64,000 bases of DNA from Myxococcota bacterium. GTDB lineage: Bacteria > Myxococcota_C > UBA6777. Where the stretch lies: NCBI GenBank assembly GCA_023150835.1, contig JAKLKB010000020.1, forward strand, positions 1-64,000, read 5' to 3'. Of this stretch, positions 35,152 through 44,072 are shown piece after piece (within the stretch, counting starts at the first letter, position 1; every line of letters begins with the position of its first letter). Under the pieces are notes generated by a model, which worked only from the letters and a program-made list of their open reading frames with translations, made no database searches and was not told the origin of the DNA. A program made the translations under genes and the position numbers.

Positions 35152-36891
35152 ATGTCCCAAATCGATGTCTTGTATTTTCCCGGTGATGATCGTGCAGAAG
35201 ATGCCAGCGAAGTCGCCAAAGACGTTGCCAACGCTGCACTTGCGCGTGCCAACGAGATCGTGGGTTCGAGCCACAAGTTCAACTGGATCTCTGAGAACGA
35301 AGATCCCCGACTGACCGTGGGTTTGCGCCTGTGGTTGCGGTTGAAAAACCAATTTGACCTGCCCGTTCTCAACGAAAACGACGCACGCGATAAAGAAGTC
35401 CTCAACTTCATCTTGAAGTCCGATATCACGGACATTCAGGCCAAGTACCCCAAAGTTCAGGCGTCTGATCTGGCCTTCATCCGCGACGCGGCGCAATCGT
35501 TGTTGGACATGAACGTGTTGGTGCCTTCGGATGGCGTACTCGAAGCGTTGAATCGCGTGGGCTACTCCTACAAAGGCGCGACCGGCACGCTCTCTGGCAA
35601 AGGCACCCCCGCAAGCATCAACGTGTTTATTCGCCAAAAACTCGAATCCGACGCTTGTGTGCGCGATTTCAAAAACGTGGCCCCTCGCAAACACAAATCC
35701 GTGGATGTCGATATGGCCGTATTTGTGGGCTGTGAAGGCGTGACCTCCGAGTCTGAACACCTCGTCGGAACGGGCTACACCGACGCCAAGATCATCACCA
35801 AAAAATCGGCAGCGGTGATCCAAAAAGCCTTTGAATACGCCAAAGCCAAAGGCATCGACAAGGTCTATGTTGCGGAAAAAGGCAACATCTTGAAAGAGTC
35901 GGACAACGCCTTCATCGATCTGGCAAAAGCCGCAGAAGCCGAAACAGGCGTGAAGATGGAATACATCATCTTCGACAACTTCTTGCAACGCATCACCAAA
36001 AACCCCGATTGGTTCAAGGTGGTCGTCACTTCTCGCTTCAATGGCGAAGAGTTCTTGGTTCCCCTTGCCGTCGCCATGTTCAACGAAGTCGAACGCGAAG
36101 ATCTCGGAAAAGATGTGGGCGTCTTCTCCCGCTACGTCGGCAAAAACATCGACTACACCAAAACCAAGATCGACACCCGCTGCTATCGCCAAAACAACGA
36201 GTGTTTCTACATCGGCGAAGACAAACGAACCGAAACCGAATCCATCAACTTCCGCCGCATCACCCGCAAGATGTCCGAAAATATCATCCGCTACTCGCTC
36301 GATGATACGCTTGTGCGCGGTGCAAAACGCTTGTTCATCCTGTATTCACCGTACCTCGCAGGCGACAAGCTCTTCCTCCAAGTGGGCCGAGAGATCGCCC
36401 GCGAAGAAAAGTACAAATCCATCGATGTGGTGTTTATGACCATCGGCGACTACTGCTGGTACACCGTCCATCGCCCCGAATCGGTCGAAGGCGTGGTGGG
36501 AACCAACTTGACGATGGACTTTTTGACCGACGCAGAAGCCTCGAAGATCGGTGGGATCGGGATGATGCCCAGCTTCAATTACACCCTTGAGACGGGCATT
36601 ATGGTGTCCGAACCCGGCCACGGGACTGCTCCCGACCTCCAGCCCAACCAGATCAACCCCGGTGCTTCGATCTGGGCGATGGCTGCGTTGCTTGAGCGTA
36701 TGAGCGACGACCTCAGCGGTCGGATCACTCCCGACCAAAAGAAAACACTCGCCAAAGCCGCAGAACTCGTCTACAAAGCCACCACGCAATTCTACTCCGC
36801 AGGCCAAAACTTGACGGGTGATCTCGGCGGAACCGGCACCACCACAGGCGTCGGCGATGGCATCAAAACCATCCTCCATTCCCTCCAATAG
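35152..36891 (+). CDS. Isocitrate/isopropylmalate dehydrogenase-family protein with a large insertion
   Basis: The 579-residue protein has family landmarks: TPASINVFIRQKLE (substrate Ser-x-Asn and Arg), KKSAAVIQKAFEYAKAKGIDKVYVAEKGNI, DNFLQRITKNPDWFKVVVTSRFNGE, and the C-terminal GGIGMMPSFNY and EPGHGTAPDLQPNQINP nucleotide-binding segments. Unlike ordinary isocitrate dehydrogenases (about 400-420 residues) there are about 130 extra residues between the VVVTSRFNG segment, which lacks the metal Asp, and a second TNLTMDFLTDAEA segment at about 453-465, which has it. There is also an N-terminal extension of about 100 residues. It lies 250 bases after aclA, past a terminator, with its own AGAGGAG site. 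An isocitrate-forming or -oxidising role beside ATP-citrate lyase is plausible but unproven. Confidence 0.8.
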   Translation: MSQIDVLYFPGDDRAEDASEVAKDVANAALARANEIVGSSHKFNWISENEDPRLTVGLRLWLRLKNQFDLPVLNENDARDKEVLNFILKSDITDIQAKYPKVQASDLAFIRDAAQSLLDMNVLVPSDGVLEALNRVGYSYKGATGTLSGKGTPASINVFIRQKLESDACVRDFKNVAPRKHKSVDVDMAVFVGCEGVTSESEHLVGTGYTDAKIITKKSAAVIQKAFEYAKAKGIDKVYVAEKGNILKESDNAFIDLAKAAEAETGVKMEYIIFDNFLQRITKNPDWFKVVVTSRFNGEEFLVPLAVAMFNEVEREDLGKDVGVFSRYVGKNIDYTKTKIDTRCYRQNNECFYIGEDKRTETESINFRRITRKMSENIIRYSLDDTLVRGAKRLFILYSPYLAGDKLFLQVGREIAREEKYKSIDVVFMTIGDYCWYTVHRPESVEGVVGTNLTMDFLTDAEASKIGGIGMMPSFNYTLETGIMVSEPGHGTAPDLQPNQINPGASIWAMAALLERMSDDLSGRITPDQKKTLAKAAELVYKATTQFYSAGQNLTGDLGGTGTTTGVGDGIKTILHSLQ

Positions 36892-37005
36892 TACGAGATC
36901 CGAGTGATCTGTGATCGAAGGGGAGCGCGGAGACGCCCGATTGTAGGGGCAGACCCCTGTGTCTGCCCCCACGTCCTTACGATCACACAACGGGCGGATC
37001 TCGTA
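36892..37005 (+). repeat. MITE-like palindromic element, copy E
   Basis: The element runs from TACGAGATCCG (36892) to CGGATCTCGTA (37005), a perfect 11-base terminal inverted repeat. The central stem GGGGCAGAC/GTCTGCCCC lies at 36946-36969. It fills exactly the space between two convergent genes: the left end touches the TAG at 36889-36891 and the right end touches the complementary TGA at 37006-37008. Confidence 0.9.
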
Positions 37006-38847
37006 TCACAACAAGATCGAAAAACTCAACACGATGCTTTGATCAAAAGACCACTTGTCTAAGCCCGCAGCAACGGGCGTTGCAGGGTCGCGTCGAACAC
37101 GTAGCCGATAGAACAACGACGCATAATGCGACAAACGCAGAGTGATCGTCGTGCGCCATGTGATATCGAAATCATCGAAGGCTGTAAACGGCGCAAGCAT
37201 ATCGAATTCGGTGGTGAAGGTCAGAAATCGGGTGATCTGTCCTGTCGCAACGACGGCCAATTCGATGCCTTCGCGGTGAGACCACGTTTTGCGAAAAAAA
37301 CGCAAATGGATGTGTTGTTCTTGGTTCGCGGTGTTGGGGCAGCGCGAAGTGTTCCAAGGAGCCGAAGGATCGCGCAGATCGGGATCACGACAACGCGCAG
37401 AATAGTCACTCGTCGTCGTCGATCCGCCCTGAAACACGGCTCGCGCCACTTCTTGGCGAAACCCAACCCCCACCAAGATCCGCAGATCCAACCAAGAATA
37501 CTGCAAAGCTTGAAGATTCACCCCAAGCCCTTGCTTGATCAACAAGGGATCCCAAAAGTCACTCAAATCGATCCGATCCGCTGCGCTTCCCTTGGCGTCT
37601 GTCAAAAGAGAACAAGCTGCCTCTGTTTCGCATCGAAAGATCGATGCTCCGATCGAACGTTCTAGATCAGAGATGTAGTACGTCCCCGGAAAGATATTGC
37701 TCTCCAACCCCACCCGCGCATAAGGCCCCAAAAAGCTCAAGATCCGATAGATATAGATCGCTTCTAGCTCCACACGATCCGCGCTTTTTCGCAGATCGAT
37801 CTGATCGATCCGCGAAAAGTTGGGGATCGTAAAACCCAGCTCGACGTTTAAAAAGCTCCGAAAGAAGTGACGCTCCGTGTTGTACGTTGCACGGCCTGTA
37901 AAAAACGTCGTCAAGCTAAAGCGATGCCCGGGCGTTGTCGCAGGTACATTTTCCACATTGTTCCACAAAAAGTTTCCCGACAACTGCAAACTCCACGTCC
38001 ACGCCCCTTGTCGCTCCAGACCCAACTGGCGCAACAACAACACCCCTCCCCCTCGCACACGACCATCGTTGCGGTCTTTGATTAGCCGAAAAAAAGTCAC
38101 TTCTCCTTCGTTTACTTGTACGGTCAGAAAGTCTGTCCGCGCCAGATAAGTATCCCCCACTTGAACGATCATATAAAGTCCGGGTGGCAACAACCACGGT
38201 CGCACTTTCTCGCCGATCCGCTCGTCTGCGCCGATCCCCGTCCCGATACCACGCCGCGATTCAAGGTGGATCAAGTCGTACGTTCCGCGAAACTGCACCA
38301 ACGATTCATCCTGCACCAAGATCACCAACGCCGCCCAAAGCGCCCGAATGATCGTCAGTTGCGAGGCATACACGCGAACATGATAACGCGGCAACACCGT
38401 ACCTGCACGTGAGCCGATCTGCACCGTGTAGCGACCGGGATAAACGAAGGCTTTCTTGCCTGTCGGGTTGGTTGCGACTTGGCGACCTTTGGTATCATAA
38501 ACAATGTAAGAGGTTTGCGAGACATTTTGCTGCTGGATAATACGCGGAACAAAGATCGCGCCCAAACGCGGAGGGATCGGCACAGGGTCGCTACCGATTT
38601 GACGGCGCAACTCGTCCATCTCGTCTGATTTCACGAGAGAACGGATATCTTCGCGCAATCCGGCCATCCCTTTCTCTAGCTGTTGGGGTGTCAAGACCAA
38701 GACGTTCTGAGGCGTGGCTTCGCGATCGGAAAAGATCCCGCCCCCCGGGATCGCTTGGGGAGGCGCTGCAATACTCTCTCGCAGACCTCCCCACACGACG
38801 CCGCTCACGATCAAACACACCCACCAACACCGTGCAAAAGCATCCAT
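37006..38847 (-). CDS. Putative outer-membrane protein with N-terminal periplasmic domain
   Basis: The 613-residue protein is not assigned to a named family. A signal peptide (residues 1-28) is followed by a short helical segment. Beta-sandwich-like modules come next (SYIVYDTKGRQVATNPTGKK, FVYPGRYTVQIG, WLLPPGLYMIVQVGD resemble carbohydrate-binding or PEGA-like folds). The C-terminal half of about 300 residues has alternating aromatic/polar strands (WTWSLQLSGNFLWN, RVELEAIYIYRILSFLGPYARVGLE, TTITLRLSHYASLFYRLRVR) consistent with a beta-barrel. ATG 38847 follows GGAG by seven bases; the upstream TTG at 38985 lies inside a mobile repeat and is rejected. Whether it belongs with the lipid-transport operon, across copy F, is unclear. 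Confidence 0.7.
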   Translation of the reverse strand: MDAFARCWWVCLIVSGVVWGGLRESIAAPPQAIPGGGIFSDREATPQNVLVLTPQQLEKGMAGLREDIRSLVKSDEMDELRRQIGSDPVPIPPRLGAIFVPRIIQQQNVSQTSYIVYDTKGRQVATNPTGKKAFVYPGRYTVQIGSRAGTVLPRYHVRVYASQLTIIRALWAALVILVQDESLVQFRGTYDLIHLESRRGIGTGIGADERIGEKVRPWLLPPGLYMIVQVGDTYLARTDFLTVQVNEGEVTFFRLIKDRNDGRVRGGGVLLLRQLGLERQGAWTWSLQLSGNFLWNNVENVPATTPGHRFSLTTFFTGRATYNTERHFFRSFLNVELGFTIPNFSRIDQIDLRKSADRVELEAIYIYRILSFLGPYARVGLESNIFPGTYYISDLERSIGASIFRCETEAACSLLTDAKGSAADRIDLSDFWDPLLIKQGLGVNLQALQYSWLDLRILVGVGFRQEVARAVFQGGSTTTSDYSARCRDPDLRDPSAPWNTSRCPNTANQEQHIHLRFFRKTWSHREGIELAVVATGQITRFLTFTTEFDMLAPFTAFDDFDITWRTTITLRLSHYASLFYRLRVRRDPATPVAAGLDKWSFDQSIVLSFSILL

Positions 38848-38924
38848 CCAAGCACTCCAATCCATCCGCAATTCCGTCGTTTGGCCAACAAAGGCTCGGA
38901 CACCCAAGATCCGACCACAGCTTG

Positions 38925-39037
38925 TACGAAATCCGCAGTGCGCGTGATCGCCAAGAGGTCGGGGCAGACAGGTGTGGCTGCCCAATAATCGGGCGTTTAC
39001 GTACTCTCCTTTGTGGATACATCACTCGGATATCGTG
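38925..39037 (-). repeat. MITE-like palindromic element, copy F
   Basis: The element runs from TACGAAATCCG to CGGATATCGTG, with core stem GGGCAG/CTGCCC and AATCGGGCGT as in copy D. Its right end (39037) touches the TAA stop of the leftward MCE gene (39038-39040). Confidence 0.85.
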
Positions 39038-40276
39038 TTATTCCTTGACAATCAGACCGCCTTTTTTGTTTTCATCCCGCGAGATCACAAGGCGAATCAA
39101 AGAACGAAAGATCCGAGAACGCTTGACTTGGCCCAAGATCGCTTTGAAGTCCTCAAACGCTGTTGGGTCGTTGATCAATGCCCCCAAAGAGCCTTTCCCT
39201 GTGCGGATATCCCGTAAGATCGTGCGGATATCGTCGGTGGATCGGTTGAGATTGGTGAGGATCTGGCTGGTTTCTGGATCAAACAACAGCTTGTTTAACA
39301 ACGTTCCAGACTTGCGCGGCGCTGAAAGCAAAACTTTGAGCGCTCGCGTGATATCTGCCGCTCCCTTCGCGGTGTCTTCGAGCGAAGTCAGTAACACGCG
39401 GCCTTCCTTGGACAACAACATCCGATGCAGCATCGTCCCGGGACGCTGAACACCTCGCAAAAAGCGAGAGACCTGCGCCCCCGTATCTGCGAGTCCTTGG
39501 ATGGTTCGGCGCACCTCCACAACAGAACCTTGGACGCTGCGGGAAAGCTCTTTGGAAAACAACAGATCGTGCGCAAGGCCCGGACCTGTGCGCACCTTGC
39601 TCATCATCCCATCCACCGAAGCAACGATGCCTTTGATATTTGCCGTAAGCTGTTGGTCTTTGTATTGACCAAGGATATCGTTGATCAAAGACACGGTCTT
39701 TCCCGCATCTTTGGCGATATCCTTGACCTGCACAAGGATCTCCGAAAGCCCTTTGGGTGTTTCACCTTGGACATCTCCTTCTTCTTTCAGGTTCGATCCC
39801 TTCGTACCGATCGAGATATCCACCAAGGAGTCCCCTAACAGCCCTTTTCCTTTGACGTTCGCAACAGAATCTGCCCGAATCTTGGACAAGATCGAAGAGT
39901 CGATCTTCATCCGAACGCGGATACTACGAGGGTTAACCTTCGGTGTGCTTTGAAGCTCTTTGGGGATGGCCTGTCCAGCATCTTTCAACAACGCGATCAT
40001 CTCTTGGTTTCGCTTGGTTTCGCGCTCAAGATCTTTTTGCTTTTCTTCTGTAGACATCAGCCAGATCTTATCGACTACGCCGATCTTGAATCCCGAAAGC
40101 GTCACCATCGATCCCACGCTCAAGCCTGCGACGTTCTCAAACGACGAGTACACCGAGACTTGCTTGTCAAAGGCTCGGTTGGCGGTCCCCACAATAAAAA
40201 TGATCACCCCGCCGATCAATAGCGCAGCGATCAAGAAGACACCCACGCGGATCTCTATGGTTCTTTCCGAAGCCAT
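39038..40276 (-). CDS. MCE-family (MlaD-like) lipid-transport protein, second of two
   Basis: MlaD/MCE proteins form hexameric rings that carry phospholipids through the periplasm for the MlaEF ABC transporter. This one has an N-terminal anchor helix (residues 11-31) and an MCE core (YSSFENVAGLSVGSMVTLSGFKIGVV...VANVKGKGLLGDSLVDIS). The core is interrupted by a charged insertion of about 55 residues. An alpha-helical C-terminal region follows, of the kind that forms tubes in larger MCE proteins. An AGGAG site precedes the ATG. It lies six bases after the other MCE gene. The chain ends Glu/Lys-rich. Confidence 0.9.
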   Translation of the reverse strand: MASERTIEIRVGVFLIAALLIGGVIIFIVGTANRAFDKQVSVYSSFENVAGLSVGSMVTLSGFKIGVVDKIWLMSTEEKQKDLERETKRNQEMIALLKDAGQAIPKELQSTPKVNPRSIRVRMKIDSSILSKIRADSVANVKGKGLLGDSLVDISIGTKGSNLKEEGDVQGETPKGLSEILVQVKDIAKDAGKTVSLINDILGQYKDQQLTANIKGIVASVDGMMSKVRTGPGLAHDLLFSKELSRSVQGSVVEVRRTIQGLADTGAQVSRFLRGVQRPGTMLHRMLLSKEGRVLLTSLEDTAKGAADITRALKVLLSAPRKSGTLLNKLLFDPETSQILTNLNRSTDDIRTILRDIRTGKGSLGALINDPTAFEDFKAILGQVKRSRIFRSLIRLVISRDENKKGGLIVKE

Positions 40277-40282
40277 CTCGGA

Positions 40283-41671
40283 TTACTCCTTGTCTTTTTG
40301 GGCATCGCCCTTGCGTTGAGAACGCTCTTTGTTTTCGGAGCCGATGAAAAAATGCACCGCCGAAGCCCATCCTTGTAGGTTCTTAAGCATGATCACCAGA
40401 TCCGCGTACGCACTTGCATCGTAAAGAAGCGCTCCGATCGATCCGCGACCGTTCCGTAATTTTCGGATGATCCGACGCATCTCGTTGCTTGCGATGCGGA
40501 TGTTCGCAAGCATCTTGGCGGCTTCGGGATCAAACAGCATACGATTCACAAAAGTGCCTTGCCGCTGCGGTGCTTTGAGCAACAGATGGACTTCTTGTAA
40601 CACCAACGCCGCCAACGCCAACAGTTCTTGTGAGAGCGCCAACAAACGGCGACCATCCGACGAAAGCAGCAGGTGTTGAATCAATGTCCCGCGTTCTTGC
40701 GCACCTTTCAAGATCTGACTGACTCCGCCACCGAGATCCGCCAGATGACGGATCGCAAAACGCACATCGTTTAATAAGACCCGTGCATCGCGTGCCAAGC
40801 GACGAGAGGTCAGCAGATCATGAACCAGACCCGAACCACGATTGCCTTGTGCAAGCATCTGATCCGTATGTTCCAAGATGCCCTTGAGATGGCGCCAAAG
40901 CACAGGATCACCCAACTCAGCGAGAAAATAATTGATCAATTTCAGACTGCGCCGAAGCTGATCCGCGATCCGATTGATATCACCGATCACTTCGACCACT
41001 TGGGCATCTGAGGCCCCTTCCAGCTCTGCATCACGCGGTAGATCCATCGATGGCACCACACCACGCAAGAGGCTCGTCGAGATATCGACCACCGCACGCC
41101 CCAACATCCCCTTGCCTCGGATGGTGGCCACCGAATCTTTGCCTAGCCACGAAAAAAAAGAACGCGACACACGCACGCGCACACGCAAAGAACGCGCAAT
41201 CATCGGCACTTCCCAACGTACATCCGTCCCTTTGGACGTCTTCACCCGCGCCTTACGCAAAAACTTGGGCAAAGCTTGCTCCAAAGCAGCCTCGATCTTG
41301 CCCTCACGTTCGGCAAGATCAACGATATCTTTGAACTTCTTTTGGATGCCTTCGAGATGCAGTACACGCACACGCCGCAACATCAAGGGCCGCAGATGCT
41401 CTCGTCGTTGCGCTTGTTGCGCAAGATCTCTTTCTTGCTCATCAGGCCGAAGTAGCCGAACACTTTCGACCACCCCCACATTCATCCCCGCGATGGTCGC
41501 AAAAGCGCCTTCGTAGATCCCCTCCACAGAGCGGTAGTTTGCGCTGATGTAGCCGCGTTCCTCGAATAACTTTGTTGCCGAACCGATCAAATAGACTACC
41601 CATGCCGTACACAACAACGAAGCGAGACAAAACAAAAACACCCGGATGTACACGGATATCGATAGCTGCAT
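40283..41671 (-). CDS. MCE-family (MlaD-like) lipid-transport protein, first of two
   Basis: The 462-residue protein has an N-terminal anchor helix (about 8-28) and an MCE core (ANYRSVEGIYEGAFATIAGMNVGVVESV...VATIRGKGMLGRAVVDIS) split by an Arg/Glu-rich insertion of about 100 residues. A long helical C-terminal region with hydrophobic heptads follows. It is similar in plan to its neighbour, so the two may form mixed or stacked rings. It sits between the ATPase gene (11 bases upstream) and the second MCE gene (six bases downstream). Confidence 0.9.
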   Translation of the reverse strand: MQLSISVYIRVFLFCLASLLCTAWVVYLIGSATKLFEERGYISANYRSVEGIYEGAFATIAGMNVGVVESVRLLRPDEQERDLAQQAQRREHLRPLMLRRVRVLHLEGIQKKFKDIVDLAEREGKIEAALEQALPKFLRKARVKTSKGTDVRWEVPMIARSLRVRVRVSRSFFSWLGKDSVATIRGKGMLGRAVVDISTSLLRGVVPSMDLPRDAELEGASDAQVVEVIGDINRIADQLRRSLKLINYFLAELGDPVLWRHLKGILEHTDQMLAQGNRGSGLVHDLLTSRRLARDARVLLNDVRFAIRHLADLGGGVSQILKGAQERGTLIQHLLLSSDGRRLLALSQELLALAALVLQEVHLLLKAPQRQGTFVNRMLFDPEAAKMLANIRIASNEMRRIIRKLRNGRGSIGALLYDASAYADLVIMLKNLQGWASAVHFFIGSENKERSQRKGDAQKDKE

Positions 41672-41682
41672 CTTGCCCTCGC

Positions 41683-42489
41683 TTATTCTTCTTCGTCTGG
41701 AATTCCACGAAGAAAGTTTTGTAAGATCTCATCCTCCGCGTTGCGCATCTCTTGAACTGTACCGATGCGATGGATACGCCGACCAGAAAGAAACGCGATC
41801 CTATCGGAAAAATAAAAGGCCCCTCCCATATCGTGCGTGATCACCATCGCGGTCACGCCCCGTTCTTGTTGTACGGTACGGATCAGCTTGTTGACACGAA
41901 CCGTACTTTCGGGATCGAGACCCGTCGTGGGTTCATCGTACAAAATAACCTCGGGCTGCATGACGATCGAACGCGCCAGACCGACCAGTTTGCGCATCCC
42001 CCCCGATAATTCGGAAGGATAACGCGCAGCAAACGAGCGCGGAAGATTGATCAGATCGAGTTGCGCTTCCACGCGCTCGCGGATCGCCGTCTCTTCCAAG
42101 CGTAGATGTTCGCGCAATGGATAGGCGATATTCTCGAAGACTGTAAGCGAATCGAAAAGAGCCGCCAACTGAAACACCATCGAGATCCGCTTGCGCACTT
42201 CGATGAGCTGAAACTCCGACAGATGGGTCAGATCCACCCCCCTATACAAGATCTGCCCCGTATCTGCGGTCAGCAAACCGATCAAGATCTTGATCATCAC
42301 GCTCTTGCCTTGCCCCGATCCCCCAAGGATGGTCAGCGTCTCCCCCGACAAGACATCGAAATGCAGATCTTCGTAGATGCGCTTGCTGCCGAAAGCTTTT
42401 TGCACGTGAACATAACGGATCAGCGGTTCTCCCGCAGGAACGGGCGTTTCATCAAATTGAACTGCGAAGCCTGCACACATACATCCCAC
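41683..42489 (-). CDS. mlaF: ABC transporter ATPase, MlaF type
   Basis: All ABC motifs are visible: Walker A GGSGQGKS, Q-loop VFQLAALF, signature LSGGMRK, Walker B VILYDEPTTGLDP and switch His in ITHD. The FQLAALFDSLTVFENIAYPLREH segment is typical of MlaF/Mkl ATPases that power phospholipid movement by MlaE. GTG 42489 is the start, close behind AAGG; an ATG three codons later is possible. It is in an operon between the permease (six-base gap) and the MCE genes. Confidence 0.93.
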   Translation of the reverse strand: MGCMCAGFAVQFDETPVPAGEPLIRYVHVQKAFGSKRIYEDLHFDVLSGETLTILGGSGQGKSVMIKILIGLLTADTGQILYRGVDLTHLSEFQLIEVRKRISMVFQLAALFDSLTVFENIAYPLREHLRLEETAIRERVEAQLDLINLPRSFAARYPSELSGGMRKLVGLARSIVMQPEVILYDEPTTGLDPESTVRVNKLIRTVQQERGVTAMVITHDMGGAFYFSDRIAFLSGRRIHRIGTVQEMRNAEDEILQNFLRGIPDEEE

Positions 42490-42495
42490 CCAGCC

Positions 42496-43290
42496 TTAGC
42501 GAAAAACCACCAACAAGATCTGCGTCAAAAAGAAATCGCTGATCAACACACTGATGCTAATCAATTCAACGGTTCCCGTTGTGGAAAGCCCCACGCCTTG
42601 GGTGCCGCCTTGGGTGTTGAAACCTTGGTAACAACCGATCACAGCCACCAAAAAGCCGAATACAACAGCCTTAATCAAGCCCGTAAAAAAGTCACCTAGA
42701 TCCACAACGTCCAACGACGATTGATAGAAAAACAAGGGGGGGATATTAAACTGACTGGACGAAAGTCCTTGGGCAGCCAAAAACCCCGTAATATCGGCAA
42801 AAACAGTCAGCATCGGCATGATAATCAAACTGGCCGCAAGACGGGGTACGATCAGCTTTCGGATCGGGTCCGCACCCAACGCACGGATCGCGTCGATCTG
42901 CTCCCCGACCTTCATCGAACCCAACTCCGCTGCCATCCCACTACCGATCCGCCCTCCCACGATCAAAGCCGTCAACACAGGAGCCAACTCACGAAACAAA
43001 GAAACCGCAACCACCGGCCCCACATAATCTTGCGCACCAAACTTCCCAAGGCCGTAGGCAAATTGAAGCGCCATCACGCCACCGATCGCCGCAGCCGTCA
43101 ACAAACCGATCCGCAAAGAGCGAACTCCCAAAAGCTCGATCTGAGCGATCACTGCGCGTAGATCATACGGCGGCAAGACCATGCGCCACGCCGCCAAGTA
43201 CGACAACCGCGTGATCGAACCCATAAACCAGATGTATTCGATGGCACGCGCACCGACCGTTTGAAACAAAGAAACAAACCAAGCGCTCAT
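42496..43290 (-). CDS. mlaE: Phospholipid ABC transporter permease, MlaE type
   Basis: The 264-residue inner-membrane protein has the MlaE-family core: FRELAPVLTALIVGGRIGSGMAAELGSMKVGEQIDAIRALGADP, then PRLAASLIIMPMLTVFADITG and five to six hydrophobic helices. It forms the membrane pore of the Mla/MCE transporter with MlaF and the MCE proteins downstream. Its ATG overlaps the stop of the lipoprotein gene by four bases (ATGA on the coding strand). Confidence 0.94.
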   Translation of the reverse strand: MSAWFVSLFQTVGARAIEYIWFMGSITRLSYLAAWRMVLPPYDLRAVIAQIELLGVRSLRIGLLTAAAIGGVMALQFAYGLGKFGAQDYVGPVVAVSLFRELAPVLTALIVGGRIGSGMAAELGSMKVGEQIDAIRALGADPIRKLIVPRLAASLIIMPMLTVFADITGFLAAQGLSSSQFNIPPLFFYQSSLDVVDLGDFFTGLIKAVVFGFLVAVIGCYQGFNTQGGTQGVGLSTTGTVELISISVLISDFFLTQILLVVFR

Positions 43291-43835
43291 TGTGACAACA
43301 CCCGAAATCCCGCGATCACACGATAAAAATCACCCACACCAAGGCCAAAATTCCACGGAAGCGTCACATAAGCCATGTCATAGATGCAGCGGTTTTTTTT
43401 CATCACCAAAAGCGCCGCTTTGACGGGACGACCATCCATGCGCGCAGTCATCTCTGTGTACAAAGCATCGCGAGCATCGATACGACGGCGCTCTTGCACC
43501 AGCACCTTGCGATGCGTCAGCCCGTAAAACAGGTGATCCGTCAAGATCCGCAACGGCACATCTTCGTAATCTTTCCGACAAGTCGAGTTGATCTGAATGG
43601 CGGCATTATAACCCTCATGGATGTAAGCGATGTTGTTCTCACTCACCCGCACAAAGCGCCAGTCTTTTCCGATCTCGCCCACCCGATAACGCATATCACC
43701 GTCATAATAAACGCTTCCTTTGAGGCCCGTAGCAGGGCATCCCCCCAAACAAAACCATCCCCCCGCCAAGATCGCCGCCACCCCCATACGCACCAAACAC
43801 CTCAACCAAACCAACAAGCGAAGAGACCGCAACAT
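43287..43835 (-). CDS. Lipoprotein at the head of the Mla operon
   Basis: The 182-residue lipoprotein has an Arg-rich n-region and the lipobox LGGC. The mature part of about 145 residues (VYYDGDMRYRVGEIGKDWRFV, YIHEGYNAAIQINSTC) is like small PsbP/DUF1795-type folds. ATG 43835 is preferred; an in-frame GTG at 43880 would add 15 residues before the signal peptide. Its four-base overlap with mlaE suggests an accessory role in lipid transport, perhaps outer-membrane side, but the function is unknown. Confidence 0.7.
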   Translation of the reverse strand: MLRSLRLLVWLRCLVRMGVAAILAGGWFCLGGCPATGLKGSVYYDGDMRYRVGEIGKDWRFVRVSENNIAYIHEGYNAAIQINSTCRKDYEDVPLRILTDHLFYGLTHRKVLVQERRRIDARDALYTEMTARMDGRPVKAALLVMKKNRCIYDMAYVTLPWNFGLGVGDFYRVIAGFRVLSQ

Positions 43836-44072
43836 ACTTCCATTCCTATCCAAACAACACCGCTTGAGCGCGCAAACCACAACATGCCTTTACCTTTCAA
43901 GCGAAAAAGCAACGAAGAAGACGAAGGCAAGGCGATGTGCAACACACGAAGGCAATTCTCCGAAAGACACTAGCGAAAAACGCCACAGCGCGTCAAGCAC
44001 CACACAAAGCCACCCCAACCGTGAGTCCTCTCCTCCCCCCCCCCAACGCCCCCGTCGATCTTCGTTGAAAGG

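Noticed and set aside
38848-38985. N-terminal extension of the outer-membrane protein to a TTG at 38985
   Set aside because: It starts inside mobile element F and would bury the signal peptide; the ATG at 38847 has GGAG at good spacing.
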